In this document: positions 45,211-54,280 of the stretch, piece by piece | Layout: each line of letters opens with the position of its first letter | Numbering within the stretch: position 1 is the first letter of the stretch | Assembly (NCBI RefSeq): GCF_001190945.1 | Contig: NZ_CP011112.1 | Location: 2,046,001 to 2,110,000 of the forward strand | Reading direction: 5' to 3' | DNA: 64,000 bases | Source of the DNA: Luteipulveratus mongoliensis | GTDB taxonomy: Bacteria; Actinomycetota; Actinomycetes; Actinomycetales; Dermatophilaceae | Translations under genes and position numbers: made by a program | The notes under the pieces: model-generated | What the model was told of the DNA's origin: nothing | Database searches by the model: none | What the model saw: only the letters and a program-made list of their open reading frames with translations

Positions 45211-46734
45211 GTGCCTGACACCGACGTCGCCGTCGAGCTGCACGGCATCACCAAGCGATTCCCCGGTGTCGTCGCCAACAAGGACATCGAGATCGTGGTG
45301 CGCAGAGGCACCGTGCACGCGATCGTCGGTGAGAACGGCGCGGGCAAGTCGACGCTGATGAAGATCCTGTACGGCGTGCAGAAGCCGGACGAGGGCTCGA
45401 TCACCGTCAACGGTCAGCAGCAGTCGTTCAGCAGCCCGACCGATGCGATCAAGGCCGGCATCGGCATGGTGTTCCAGCACTTCATGCTGGCCGACAACTT
45501 CACCGTCCTGGAGAACGTCGTCCTTGGCGCCGAACAGCTGCACGGCATCGGCGGTGCAGCCCGGCAGGAGATCGAGCGGATCTCCTCGGCGTACGGCCTG
45601 GGTGTCCGGCCCGGTGACCTGGTCGCCGACCTCGGCGTCGGTGCACGCCAGCGGGTCGAGATCCTCAAGGTGCTCTACCGCGGTGCCAAGATCCTGATCC
45701 TGGACGAGCCGACGGCGGTGCTCGTGCCCCAGGAAGTCGATGAGCTGTTCGACAACCTCGCCGGGCTCAAGGCCGAGGGTCTGACCGTCATCTTCATCTC
45801 GCACAAGCTGGACGAGGTGCTCAAGGTCGCGGACGAGATCACCGTCATCCGCCGGGGTACGACCGTGCAGACCGTCGAGCCCAAGGGCGTGACCGCGCGT
45901 CAGCTGGCCGAGCTCATGGTCGGCTCGGAGCTGCCGACCCCGCAGACCGAGGAGTCGACCGTCACCGACCGGGTCGCCCTCCAGGTCAAGGACGCGAGCC
46001 TCGGCTCGGCGACCGGGCCCAAGGTGCTGGACCACATCGACCTGACGATCCACGCCGGTGAGGTGCTGGGCATTGCCGGCGTCGAGGGCAACGGGCAGGC
46101 CGAGCTGGTCGAGATCATCATGGGCATGCGCGATGCGTCCAGCGGGGTCATCACGTTCGGCGACACCGACATCACCGAGTGGCACACCCGCGAGATCCGT
46201 GAGGCGGGCATCGGCTACATCCCCGAGGACCGGCACCGCCACGGCCTGCTGCTGGACGCGCCGCTGTGGGAGAACCGCATCCTCGGCCACCAGACCGAGG
46301 AGCCCAACATCAAGGGCTTCCTGATCGATGGCAAGGACGCCAAGGCGGACACCCAGCGCATCGTCGAGCAGTACGACGTCCGCACGCCCTCGATCTTCGT
46401 CACCGCCGGCTCGTTGTCCGGTGGCAACCAGCAGAAGCTGATCATCGGCCGCGAGATGAGCCACTCGCCCAAGGTGCTGGTGGCTGCGCACCCGACGCGC
46501 GGCGTCGACGTAGGCGCACAGGCGGCGATCTGGGACCACATCCGCGAGGCGCGTCGTGAGGGCCTCGGAGTGCTGCTGATCTCGGCCGACCTCGATGAGC
46601 TCATCGGCCTGTCCGACACGATCCGCGTCATCCTGCGTGGTCGGCTGTCGGACGAGTTCGATCCCGACACGGTCACCGCTGAGCAGCTCGGAGCTGCCAT
46701 GACGGGTGCCGACACCAAGGAGGAGCAAGCGTGA
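45211..46734 (+). CDS. Nucleoside ABC transporter ATP-binding protein (two fused NBDs)
   Basis: This 507-residue protein contains two ATPase domains in tandem, as in RbsA/NupA-type importers. Domain 1 has Walker A GENGAGKST, Walker B ILILDEPTAVL and an unusual signature LGVGARQRVE. Domain 2 has a degenerate Walker A (GVEGNGQAE), a canonical LSGGNQQK, and a degenerate Walker B (VLVAAHPTRGVD). So one canonical and one weak site would form. The start is GTG 45211; no strong SD is seen. The next permease overlaps its stop (GTGA). Confidence 0.93.
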   Translation: MPDTDVAVELHGITKRFPGVVANKDIEIVVRRGTVHAIVGENGAGKSTLMKILYGVQKPDEGSITVNGQQQSFSSPTDAIKAGIGMVFQHFMLADNFTVLENVVLGAEQLHGIGGAARQEIERISSAYGLGVRPGDLVADLGVGARQRVEILKVLYRGAKILILDEPTAVLVPQEVDELFDNLAGLKAEGLTVIFISHKLDEVLKVADEITVIRRGTTVQTVEPKGVTARQLAELMVGSELPTPQTEESTVTDRVALQVKDASLGSATGPKVLDHIDLTIHAGEVLGIAGVEGNGQAELVEIIMGMRDASSGVITFGDTDITEWHTREIREAGIGYIPEDRHRHGLLLDAPLWENRILGHQTEEPNIKGFLIDGKDAKADTQRIVEQYDVRTPSIFVTAGSLSGGNQQKLIIGREMSHSPKVLVAAHPTRGVDVGAQAAIWDHIREARREGLGVLLISADLDELIGLSDTIRVILRGRLSDEFDPDTVTAEQLGAAMTGADTKEEQA

Positions 46735-47855
46735 AGACGCGCTTCGATCCGCGACGCCTCGCGCTCGGGGCTGCTGCTCCCGTGCTCGCTCTGCTGGTCG
46801 CCGTCCTGATCACCTCGTTGATCCTGCTCGCCACCGGCGACCCGGTCGGCGACGTGTGGAAGCAGATGCTCAAGGCGCCCAAGCCGGGCCAGTTCACCGA
46901 CATGATCAACAGCGCCACGGTGCTGTACTTCTCGGCCATCGCCGTGGCGATCGGCTTCAAGATGAACCTGTTCAACATCGGTGTCGACGGCCAGTACCGC
47001 GTGGCGGCGTTCGCCGCTGCCGCCGTGGGCGGCCAGGCGCTGCTGCCGGGCCCGCTCAACATCCTCCTGATCCTCGTGGTCGCCATGGCGGCCGGCGCGT
47101 TCTGGGCCGGCATCGCCGCGTGGCTGAAGTACAGCCGGGGTGTCAGCGAGGTCATCTCGACGATCATGCTCAACGCCATCGCCACGGGCGTCGTCGCCTG
47201 GCTGCTGGCCAAGGTCGCCGCGGACCAGGCCGAGGGCAGCAACGAGATCGGCACCAAGGAGCTCCCGGAGTCATCCCGTGTGGGCGGCATCAAGCTGCTG
47301 AGCGGCACCAACAAGGAGGTGTACGGCCTGATCGTCCTCGCGATCCTGGTCGGCTTCCTCTACTGGTTCGTCATCAACCGCACCCGCTTCGGCTTCGACC
47401 TGCGCGCCACCGGGCGGTCGGAGAGCGCCGCCGTGGCCAGCGGTGTCGACGTCAAGCGGATGGTGCTGACGTCAATGCTGCTGTCGGGCGCGGTCGCCGG
47501 CCTCGTCGGCCTGCCGCTGCTGCTGGGTGAGAACTACAACTACGGCACCGACTTCCAGGCCGGGCTCGGCTTCTCCGGCATCGCCATCGCCCTGATCGGC
47601 CGCAACAACGCGGTCGGTATCGGCCTCGGTGCGCTGCTGTGGGCCTATCTCGAGAAGCAAGCCGTCACGCTGCCGATCGCGACTGACGTGGACGACTCCA
47701 TCGTCAAGATCATCCAGGGCGTCATGGTGCTGGCCGTCGTCATCGCCTACGAGGTCGTACGCCGCGTCGGTCAGCGGATCGAGCAGCAACAAGTCACCAA
47801 ACAGCTGGCCGCGCAGGACGCGCAGCCGGTCGCCGCGGAAGGGGCCAAGGCATGA
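46731..47855 (+). CDS. Nucleoside ABC transporter permease, first subunit
   Basis: This 374-residue permease of the BPD-transp-2 family has about ten hydrophobic helices. FKMNLFNIGVDGQYRVAAF is the conserved segment of nucleoside/ribose permeases. GFDLRATGRSESAAVASGVD is the cytosolic EAA-like loop that docks on the ATPase. The GTG overlaps the ATPase stop and the stop overlaps the next permease gene (ATGA). It forms the channel with the second permease. Confidence 0.92.
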   Translation: MKTRFDPRRLALGAAAPVLALLVAVLITSLILLATGDPVGDVWKQMLKAPKPGQFTDMINSATVLYFSAIAVAIGFKMNLFNIGVDGQYRVAAFAAAAVGGQALLPGPLNILLILVVAMAAGAFWAGIAAWLKYSRGVSEVISTIMLNAIATGVVAWLLAKVAADQAEGSNEIGTKELPESSRVGGIKLLSGTNKEVYGLIVLAILVGFLYWFVINRTRFGFDLRATGRSESAAVASGVDVKRMVLTSMLLSGAVAGLVGLPLLLGENYNYGTDFQAGLGFSGIAIALIGRNNAVGIGLGALLWAYLEKQAVTLPIATDVDDSIVKIIQGVMVLAVVIAYEVVRRVGQRIEQQQVTKQLAAQDAQPVAAEGAKA

Positions 47856-49114
47856 CCGCCGGTCTGGAGGTCGGCACCAGCGTCGTCCACGAGGCACCAC
47901 GCAGCCGCAAGATCCCGACGAAGTACCTGCTCGCGTCCGGTGCGGCCGGCATCGTGCTGCTGTCGTTGCTGCGGGTCATCACGGGCGCCAACGACATCGA
48001 CTCGGCCGGCATCGTCAATGCCGCGCTCATCGGTGCCGTGCCCATCGGGCTCGCGGCGCTGGGTGGCCTCTGGTCCGAGCGCGCCGGAGTGGTCAACATC
48101 GGCCTCGAGGGCATGATGATCCTCGGCACCTGGGGTGCAGCCTGGGCGGGGATCAAGTGGGGTCCGTGGATGGGCCTGGTCGGAGGCATCGTCGCCGGAC
48201 TCCTCGGCGCGGCGATCCACGCTCTCGCCACAGTGGGCTTCGGCGTCGACCACATCGTCTCTGGTGTCGCGCTCAACGTCATCGCGCCGGGTGCGACCAG
48301 CTATCTGGCCACTCGCACCTTCACCGGCATGCAGGGCGGTGGGCCGACTCAGTCCCCGACGATCGACTCGCTGCCGACGCTGTCCGTGCCGGGTGTCGAC
48401 GGCTTGAAGGATCTGGAAGCCCACCACTGGTTCCTGGCCTCCGACCTTGCCGGTCTCATACGTGGTCTGCTCACCGACCTCTCGATCGTGACGATCTTCG
48501 CGATCCTGCTGGTCATCGGGTCGTGGTGGGTGCTGTGGCGTACGCCGTTCGGCCTTCGCCTGCGCTCCTGCGGTGAGTCGCCGGTCGCCGCAGAGACCTT
48601 GGGCGTCAACGTCTACCTCTACAAGGTCTACGGCGTGCTCGCATCCGGTGCGCTCGCTGGTCTCGCCGGCGCGTTCCTGGCGCAGGTCGCGGCCAACGCC
48701 TATCGCGAGGGACAGACCGGCAACCGCGGTTACATCGGTCTGGCCGCGATGATCTTCGGCAACTGGAGGCCGGGCGGACTGGCCGGCGGTTCCTTGCTGT
48801 TCGGCTACACCGACGCCGCGCGCCTGCGCAACGCCGGCAGCAACATCCACGCGATGATCCTGCTGGCCGCAGTGCTGCTGATCGTGGTCGGTCTGTGGCA
48901 GCTGCTGCGCAAGCACCGCACCGTGCAAGGTGTCATCGCCCTCGTCGTCGGTGGTGGCGCACTGCTGATGTACCTGTTCACCGACACGATCAGCAGCGAG
49001 CTCGCCGGGACGACGCCCTACCTCGTCACCCTGCTGGTGATGGCGCTGGCCTCCCAGCGACTACGGATGCCGGCTGCTGACGGCAAGATCTACCGTCGCG
49101 GCGAAGGACAGTAG
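47852..49114 (+). CDS. Nucleoside ABC transporter permease, second subunit
   Basis: This 420-residue permease has about ten helices. It contains SERAGVVNIGLEGMMILGTW, the hallmark of the NupC/YufQ-type partner, and GLRLRSCGESPVAAETLGVN as the coupling loop. It is coupled by ATGA to the first permease and by TAGTG to cytidine deaminase, so uptake and salvage are one operon. Confidence 0.92.
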   Translation: MTAGLEVGTSVVHEAPRSRKIPTKYLLASGAAGIVLLSLLRVITGANDIDSAGIVNAALIGAVPIGLAALGGLWSERAGVVNIGLEGMMILGTWGAAWAGIKWGPWMGLVGGIVAGLLGAAIHALATVGFGVDHIVSGVALNVIAPGATSYLATRTFTGMQGGGPTQSPTIDSLPTLSVPGVDGLKDLEAHHWFLASDLAGLIRGLLTDLSIVTIFAILLVIGSWWVLWRTPFGLRLRSCGESPVAAETLGVNVYLYKVYGVLASGALAGLAGAFLAQVAANAYREGQTGNRGYIGLAAMIFGNWRPGGLAGGSLLFGYTDAARLRNAGSNIHAMILLAAVLLIVVGLWQLLRKHRTVQGVIALVVGGGALLMYLFTDTISSELAGTTPYLVTLLVMALASQRLRMPAADGKIYRRGEGQ

Positions 49115-49533
49115 TGACCCAAGAGATCGACTGGGAAGCCCTGACCGCGGAAGCCGTCACGGCGATGCGGACGGCGTACGCGCCGTACAGCGGCTTTCCG
49201 GTCGGTGTCGCGGGCCTCGTCGATGACGGCCGCATCGTCAGTGGCTGCAACGTCGAGAACGCCGCCTACGGTGTGGCGCTGTGCGCCGAGTGCGGCATGG
49301 TCTCGACACTGCACCGCACCGGCGGTGGACGGCTTGTCGCCGTCGCCTGCGTCAACGCCGAGGGCGAGCCGCTCATGCCGTGCGGACGCTGCCGTCAGCT
49401 GCTCTGGGAGCACGGCGGTGCCGACTGTCTGCTCCAGACGCCGCTCGGCGTGCAGCCGATGAGTGACGTGCTGCCGCAAGCCTTCGGTCCCGAGGACATC
49501 GAGCACGTCACGGGCGAGTCCGCGACGCACTGA
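49114..49533 (+). CDS. cdd: Cytidine deaminase
   Basis: This 139-residue zinc enzyme deaminates cytidine and deoxycytidine to uridine and deoxyuridine. The zinc/catalytic motif is Cys57-Ala-Glu59, with Cys90 and Cys93 in MPCGRCRQ. NVENAAYG binds the ribose. It is the small homotetrameric type. The start GTG overlaps the permease stop. It would feed imported cytidine into the pyrimidine pool ahead of deoA. Confidence 0.95.
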   Translation: MTQEIDWEALTAEAVTAMRTAYAPYSGFPVGVAGLVDDGRIVSGCNVENAAYGVALCAECGMVSTLHRTGGGRLVAVACVNAEGEPLMPCGRCRQLLWEHGGADCLLQTPLGVQPMSDVLPQAFGPEDIEHVTGESATH

Positions 49534-49548
49534 GCCAGACCTGACGAA

Positions 49549-49578
49549 GCCCCGCCCACCTCGATCGGTGTGCGGGGC
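49549..49578. terminator. Hairpin after cdd
   Basis: gccccgc (49549-49555) pairs with gcggggc (49572-49578), and cacc with ggtg inside. It lies between convergent genes; no T-run is present. Confidence 0.5.
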
Positions 49579-49597
49579 CGCGACGTGTGTGGGTCGG

Positions 49598-50074
49598 TCA
49601 GGTACCGGGAATCGACGGGATGCCGCCAGCGCCGGGGACCTTCGCGGCCGTCTTAGCGCACTCGGCGCCGTAGTTGGCGAACTTCTGGCTGTCGGCGGGG
49701 TCCATGTTCTTGGGCTCGCCGTCCTTCATCGCGTTGAGGGTCTTGGCCGACACGTTGTCGTACGCCTTGTCCACGACGCAGTCCGAGAGCTTCTTGGTGT
49801 CCGCGACCTTGGAGATCGTGGTGTCCTTGTCGTAGAACTTCTTGAGTCCCGCGGACACCTCGTCCTTGGACGGCTTGCCGGCGTTGTCGCCACCGCCATC
49901 GGTCGCGCCGGGGTTGGGCTCACCGGAAGCGATGCCGGGCGCGCCACCCTGGCTGCTGGTCTTGTCACCGCCGGCCGGCGAGTCGGACTTGTCGCTGCCA
50001 CAGGCGGTGAGGGCGAGTGGTGCGGCGAGCAGCAGCCCACATGCGGTGAGACGCAGCTTCGACGTGCGGATCAT
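49598..50074 (-). CDS. Putative lipoprotein, paralogue 1
   Basis: This 158-residue protein has a lipoprotein signal (LALTAC, Cys25) and an acidic, Gly/Ser/Asp-rich linker to about residue 65. A small domain follows that reads PSKDEVSAGLKKFYDKD and DCVVDKAYDNVSAKTLNAM. It has two later Cys residues that could form a disulfide. AGAGGA precedes the ATG by five bases. The neighbouring gene at 50245 encodes the same layout. The family is not one I can name. It interrupts the nucleoside genes on the opposite strand. Confidence 0.75.
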   Translation of the reverse strand: MIRTSKLRLTACGLLLAAPLALTACGSDKSDSPAGGDKTSSQGGAPGIASGEPNPGATDGGGDNAGKPSKDEVSAGLKKFYDKDTTISKVADTKKLSDCVVDKAYDNVSAKTLNAMKDGEPKNMDPADSQKFANYGAECAKTAAKVPGAGGIPSIPGT

Positions 50075-50244
50075 GTCTTCCTCTCTGAGCCGCCGGAGTT
50101 CGGCGGGTGGATCGTGATCAGGTGAACATCCGTGCAAAAGGTAATGATTCGCAGGAGCTGGCAGGCCCTTGAGGGTCGGTGACCTGCTCCGAAGATGGGA
50201 CGCCTCGGGGCGCGGGAGGGTTTCGTCGATCTTCAGGCGACTGA

Positions 50245-50781
50245 TCAGGTGGGCATCCCGGGGATGTGCGGCAGCGAAGGCAGCGAGGTGGGGAGGTCGG
50301 TCGGCATCCCCGGCAGTCCGTCCTTCCGGGACTGCGGAGCGCAGATGGTCGCAGCCTCTGAGACGGCCTTCACGTCCTTGCCGTCCGGCACGCTCGTCGC
50401 CTTGCCGTCGGCGAGGATCTGCAGCGTCGCAGGGGAGACCGTGTCGTAGAGCTTGTTGGTCATGCACGTCGCGTGCTTGTGGGTGTCCAGGACCTTGGCC
50501 GCGGGTGTCTTGTCGTACGACGTCTGGATGCCTTTGGTGACGCTGTCGCGGCTCGGCTTGCTCCCCGCCTCGCTGCCGTCGTCGTCGCCCTCGGTGCCGG
50601 GTGTCGAGGAGTCCGCGGGTCCCGGAGTCCCGGGTGCTGTCGCGGACGGGTCGTCGCCCGGCAGGGTCTTGTTGCCGGACGAGCCCTTGTCGTCGCCTCC
50701 GAAGCCGCAGGCCGCCAACGTGAGTGGTGCGGCAAGAAGCAGGCTGCAAGCCGCGGTGCGTTTGGTCGTCGTGCGGTTCAT
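50245..50781 (-). CDS. Putative lipoprotein, paralogue 2
   Basis: This 178-residue protein has nearly the same signal peptide as paralogue 1 (ACSLLLAAPL, then LAAC with Cys25). A longer acidic linker is followed by a related domain (PSRDSVTKGIQTSYDKT, CMTNKLYDTVSPATLQIL). It ends in a Pro/Leu/Met-rich tail. AAGGGA lies six bases before ATG 50781; the longer frame upstream lacks a signal. The two genes look like a tandem duplication that has diverged. The function is unknown. Confidence 0.75.
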   Translation of the reverse strand: MNRTTTKRTAACSLLLAAPLTLAACGFGGDDKGSSGNKTLPGDDPSATAPGTPGPADSSTPGTEGDDDGSEAGSKPSRDSVTKGIQTSYDKTPAAKVLDTHKHATCMTNKLYDTVSPATLQILADGKATSVPDGKDVKAVSEAATICAPQSRKDGLPGMPTDLPTSLPSLPHIPGMPT

Positions 50782-50969
50782 GAAATTCCCTTCGGCCGAG
50801 CGGGCATGACGATGCCCTCGTGCGCGTACGACGGGGGTCCCCACCTATCGGTTCCCTGGGCGCGGCACCTTTTTATGAGGCTCCTCCTCCGCCCGCTCTC
50901 GCAGGCTCGATCGGGTCGGCATCGTCGCCTCATCCCCGAAGTATTTGAAAGTTGTTCGGAGCCGTCTGA

Positions 50970-50975
50970 CAGGAT
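50970..50975 (+). promoter_or_regulatory. Candidate -10 box of deoA
   Basis: CAGGAT lies seven bases before ATG 50983. TTGAAA (50945-50950) is a possible -35 box with a long 19-bp spacer. Confidence 0.4.
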
Positions 50976-50982
50976 CGCGAGC

Positions 50983-52266
50983 ATGAGTGAAGCGTTCGAT
51001 GCCGTCGATGTCATCCGGGCCAAGCGGGACCGCCAGCAGCTGACCGATGAGCAGATCGACTGGGTGATCGACGCCTACACCCGAGGGGTCGTTGCGGACG
51101 AGCAGATGTCGGCGCTGGCCATGGCCGTGCTGCTCAACGGGATGGAGCGCTCCGAGATCGCACGCTGGACCGCGGCGATGATCGCCTCGGGGGAGCGGAT
51201 GGACTTCTCCTCACTGTCCCGACCGACGTCCGACAAGCACTCGACGGGCGGCGTCGGCGACAAGATCACCCTGCCGCTGGCGCCTCTGGTCGCGGCCTGC
51301 GGGGTCGCGGTGCCGCAGCTGTCCGGCCGCGGGCTCGGCCACACGGGCGGCACGTTGGACAAGCTGGAGTCGATCCCGGGCTGGCGCGCTGCGCTGTCCA
51401 ACGAGGAGATGCTCGCCCAGCTCGACGACGTCGGCGCAGTGATCTGCGCGGCCGGTGACGGCCTCGCGCCGGCTGACAAGAAGCTCTACGCGCTGCGCGA
51501 TGTGACCGGCACGGTCGAGGCGATCCCCTTGATCGCCAGCTCGATCATGAGCAAGAAGATCGCCGAGGGCACCGGAGCGCTCGTGCTCGACGTCAAGGTC
51601 GGCAGCGGCGCGTTCATGAAGGACGCGGAGCAGGCGGGCGAGCTCGCGCGCACGATGGTCGCGCTCGGCACCGACGCCGGCGTCAAGACGGTCGCCCTGC
51701 TGACTGACATGTCGACACCGCTCGGGCTCACGGCCGGCAACGCGCTTGAGGTGCGGGAGTCGGTCGAGGTCCTCGAGGGCGGCGGCCCGGCCGACGTTGT
51801 CGAGCTGACCGTGACACTGGCGCGCGAGATGCTTGCGGCCGCCGGCAAGGACGACATCGACCCGGCTGAGGCGCTCAAGGACGGACGCGCGATGGACGTC
51901 TGGCGCCGCATGATCCAGGCGCAGGGCGGCGACCCCGACGCCGAGCTGCCGAATGCCAAGGAGACACAGGTCATCGCTGCCGACGCCAACGGCACTCTCA
52001 CCCGGCTCGACGCCCTCCAGGTCGGAGTTGCGGCCTGGCGACTCGGCGCCGGCCGCGCTCGCAAGGAGGACCCGGTCCAGGCGGGCGCCGGGGTGCAGAT
52101 GCACGCCAAGCCCGGCGATGTCGTACGCAAGGGTCAGCCGCTGCTGACGCTGCACACGGACACTCCGGAGAAGTTCGCCCGGGCGCAGGAGTCGCTCAAG
52201 GATGCGTGGACGATCGCTGAGTCGGCGGGCGCGCGTACGCCCCTGGTGATCGACCGGGTCGACTAG
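50983..52266 (+). CDS. deoA: Thymidine (pyrimidine-nucleoside) phosphorylase
   Basis: This 427-residue enzyme splits thymidine or deoxyuridine with phosphate into base and deoxyribose-1-phosphate. It carries the family signature SGRGLGHTGGTLDKLESIPG. The phosphate-binding SDKHSTGGVGDK and the catalytic KKIAEGTGALVLDVKVGSGA follow. Length matches the homodimeric enzyme. ATG 50983 is the family start; the open frame upstream is antisense to the lipoprotein. It would act after cytidine deaminase in the same salvage route. Confidence 0.95.
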   Translation: MSEAFDAVDVIRAKRDRQQLTDEQIDWVIDAYTRGVVADEQMSALAMAVLLNGMERSEIARWTAAMIASGERMDFSSLSRPTSDKHSTGGVGDKITLPLAPLVAACGVAVPQLSGRGLGHTGGTLDKLESIPGWRAALSNEEMLAQLDDVGAVICAAGDGLAPADKKLYALRDVTGTVEAIPLIASSIMSKKIAEGTGALVLDVKVGSGAFMKDAEQAGELARTMVALGTDAGVKTVALLTDMSTPLGLTAGNALEVRESVEVLEGGGPADVVELTVTLAREMLAAAGKDDIDPAEALKDGRAMDVWRRMIQAQGGDPDAELPNAKETQVIAADANGTLTRLDALQVGVAAWRLGAGRARKEDPVQAGAGVQMHAKPGDVVRKGQPLLTLHTDTPEKFARAQESLKDAWTIAESAGARTPLVIDRVD

Positions 52267-52287
52267 TCAGGGGCGTACGCCTGCGCG

Positions 52288-53415
52288 TCAGCAACCCGGG
52301 AGGCCGTAGTTGGACGGGCCCTTCATGAAGACGTTGTTGACGTAGCCGCCGAGCTCCGGCGAGAACGACCACAGGTCGTTGGAGTAGCCGCGCGCGTTGA
52401 CGCGCTCGCCGCGCTTCTGGCAGGTGAAGCTCGCCGTACGCGGCTGCACCGTGGCCTTCCGCGCGCTCGCGCTCGTGGCGTCGGCGCGGACGTTCACGTC
52501 GGTGGCGTAGATCGTCAGCCGACGCCCGCCGGAGTGAGGCGCCGGGGCAGGGTTGCCGCCCCCGCACGCCTTGAGGTGGTAGTCGGACTCGCCTCGCATG
52601 AAGACGTTGTTGACGTAGCCGTGCAGCTCGGGCGAGTACGACCACAGGTCGTTGGTGTGTCCGCGTGCGTTGACGCGCTCGCCGCGCTTCTGACAGCTGA
52701 AGATCGCAGCGCGGGGCTGGACGACGCCCATCTTCTGGCTGCGGCTCGTGGCGTCCTTGCGGACACTCACGTCGGTGGCATAGATCTCCAGCCGGCGGCT
52801 TCCGGACGGCACCGGCTCAGGCGGGGGAGTGTGTCCGCCGCCGCCGTAGCGGTAGACGCCTCTCGGGGTCCCACCATGGGAGGAGATGCGCTTGACGGTC
52901 AGGCCGTACGCGTTGCCCTGCGCCTGGACCATCAGGCCGTCGCCGATGACCATCGCGGTGTGGCCGGACCAGACGATCACGTCTCCGGGCTGATAGCTGC
53001 CGCGATCGGTCGGGTTCGGCAACGCCTTGAAGCCGTGCGCGAGCATGTCCCCGGGCTGGCTCGAGGTGCCGCCGGACCCGTAGTCGACGCCGGTTGCCTT
53101 GTAGTACGCCCAGCGCATCAGGCCCGAGCAGTCAAAACCGAAGTCGTGGGTGTCGTCGTAGCCTCCGGACGGGTTGTTCTGTCCGTGGGTCGGGCCGGGC
53201 TTCGAGCCGTGCCCGCCGCCCCAGGTGTAGTGCGTGCCCTTCTTGACCTCGTCGCAGGCCGTCGCGATCGCAGTCTTCGCAACTGCGCTGGCCTGACCGC
53301 GGACATAGCAGCCCTCGTTGGCCGAGGCGGACGTCATGGTGAGTGCTGCGAATCCCGTTGCGATTGTTGCTGATCCGACCAGTGAAACGCCTATGTACCG
53401 AAGCTTCCTACTCAT
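52288..53415 (-). CDS. NlpC/P60 peptidoglycan hydrolase with two SH3-like repeats
   Basis: This 375-residue secreted protein has a signal peptide ending near SASA-NE (about residue 32). A catalytic NlpC/P60-like domain follows, with Cys96 in FDCSGLMRWAY and His152 in WSGHTAMVIGDG. A Pro-rich linker leads to two 78-residue SH3b-like repeats (207-284 and 298-375), each with a Cys pair. It should cut D-Glu/m-DAP-type or related peptide bonds in the wall. The ATG at 53415 follows GGGGAGAG. It is convergent with deoA. Confidence 0.9.
   Translation of the reverse strand: MSRKLRYIGVSLVGSATIATGFAALTMTSASANEGCYVRGQASAVAKTAIATACDEVKKGTHYTWGGGHGSKPGPTHGQNNPSGGYDDTHDFGFDCSGLMRWAYYKATGVDYGSGGTSSQPGDMLAHGFKALPNPTDRGSYQPGDVIVWSGHTAMVIGDGLMVQAQGNAYGLTVKRISSHGGTPRGVYRYGGGGHTPPPEPVPSGSRRLEIYATDVSVRKDATSRSQKMGVVQPRAAIFSCQKRGERVNARGHTNDLWSYSPELHGYVNNVFMRGESDYHLKACGGGNPAPAPHSGGRRLTIYATDVNVRADATSASARKATVQPRTASFTCQKRGERVNARGYSNDLWSFSPELGGYVNNVFMKGPSNYGLPGC
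52291..52524 (-). repeat. SH3-like repeat unit 2 (C-terminal)
   Basis: This encodes residues 298-375 of the NlpC/P60 protein. By hand count 56 of 78 residues are identical to unit 1, including CQKRGERVNARG and GYVNNVFM. Confidence 0.85.
52564..52797 (-). repeat. SH3-like repeat unit 1
   Basis: This encodes residues 207-284 of the same protein. A 13-residue linker (Gly/Pro/Ala-rich) separates it from unit 2, consistent with an internal tandem duplication. Confidence 0.85.
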
Positions 53416-53528
53416 TTCTCTCCCCTTTTGTGTACGGCTGCTGCCGACCCCTTGCGTGCTTCAGCACGCAGCAGGTGGACGGGCGTACGCGGAGATCCGG
53501 TTCCGATGAGCGATACGTAAGCGGGGCC

Positions 53529-53852
53529 TCAGCGCGCTCGGCGTTGGAGGTCTCGGGCTGCGGTGAGTGCGGCACAGACGGCCTCGATGTCACCCTCGCG
53601 CACGTCGGCCAGGACTTTCATGTGCGCCTCGAGCTCAGGGCGTACGGAGAACGTCTCAGGGTGCTGCTCGAGCAGGGTCTCGCGGTCATCGAAGTCACTG
53701 CGAATCAGCAGCGTCGAGTCGTCCACGCGCCGGGCTACGAGGCGGTTGGACACGCACCAGCGGACGCCGCGTCGGTCGTCGTGGCGGCGTACGTCCTCGA
53801 GGGCTGCGAGGTGGCTCTCGATCAGCTCCCAGGCGCCGGATACCGGTGACAT
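53529..53852 (-). CDS. MmcQ/YjbR-like DNA-binding-fold protein
   Basis: This 107-residue protein fits the MmcQ/YjbR family (CyaY-like fold). It has RRVDDSTLLIRSDFDDRETLLEQHPETF with the typical Leu-Leu and His-Pro step, and VLADVREGDIEAVCAALTAA as the closing helix. Start Met at 53852 is the nearest to the family start; five more residues upstream are possible. It lies on the opposite strand between the hydrolase and the cupin gene. The biological role of this family is poorly known. Confidence 0.7.
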   Translation of the reverse strand: MSPVSGAWELIESHLAALEDVRRHDDRRGVRWCVSNRLVARRVDDSTLLIRSDFDDRETLLEQHPETFSVRPELEAHMKVLADVREGDIEAVCAALTAARDLQRRAR

Positions 53853-53905
53853 ACGACCAGCGTGCACCAGCCGCCGGACGGTGCCTTGATCGCGCTTGCG
53901 GGGTC

Positions 53906-53911
53906 TAGTCT
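53906..53911 (+). promoter_or_regulatory. Candidate -10 box of the cupin-add operon
   Basis: TAGTCT lies six bases before GTG 53918, with no SD. The same hexamer occurs ahead of the SpoIIM gene. Confidence 0.5.
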
Positions 53912-53917
53912 GAGCGC

Positions 53918-54280
53918 GTGCCCAAGCTGCTCACAGAACCCGTCCGCATTCCCGTCCCCGGTGGCAAGGTCATCGACGAGCACGTCGGGCTGGCGAGCAC
54001 CGGTGAGGCCGCCGTGTCGGTCGCTCACATGGTCGCCCCGGCCAACTGGGACGAGCCGTTCCAGACACCGGACTTCGACGAGGTCACCGTTGTGCTCAAG
54101 GGCACCGTGATCATCGACCACGACGGCGGGCCGACTGAGGTGGCCGCCGGGCAGTCTGTGGTGACCAAGGCGGGGGAGCGAATCCGCTACTCCTGCGGGC
54201 CTGCTGGCGCTGAGTACGTCGCCGTCTGCCTGCCAGCGTTCAGCCCGGACTCCGTGCACCGCGAGGACGACCCGTCATGA
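53918..54280 (+). CDS. Cupin-domain protein
   Basis: This 120-residue single-domain cupin has a motif-1 region around [19 protein letters not shown] and a motif-2 region [20 protein letters not shown]. Motif 1 lacks the usual HxH metal ligands (it reads F-D-E-V), so metal binding is uncertain. It is coupled by ATGA to adenosine deaminase, which suggests a linked role, but none is known to me. Confidence 0.72.
   Translation: MPKLLTEPVRIPVPGGKVIDEHVGLASTGEAAVSVAHMVAPANWDEPFQTPDFDEVTVVLKGTVIIDHDGGPTEVAAGQSVVTKAGERIRYSCGPAGAEYVAVCLPAFSPDSVHREDDPS

Noticed and set aside
45100-46728. A 542-residue minus-strand frame opposite the ABC ATPase gene
   Set aside because: It is a shadow of the ATPase codons with biased composition and no motif.
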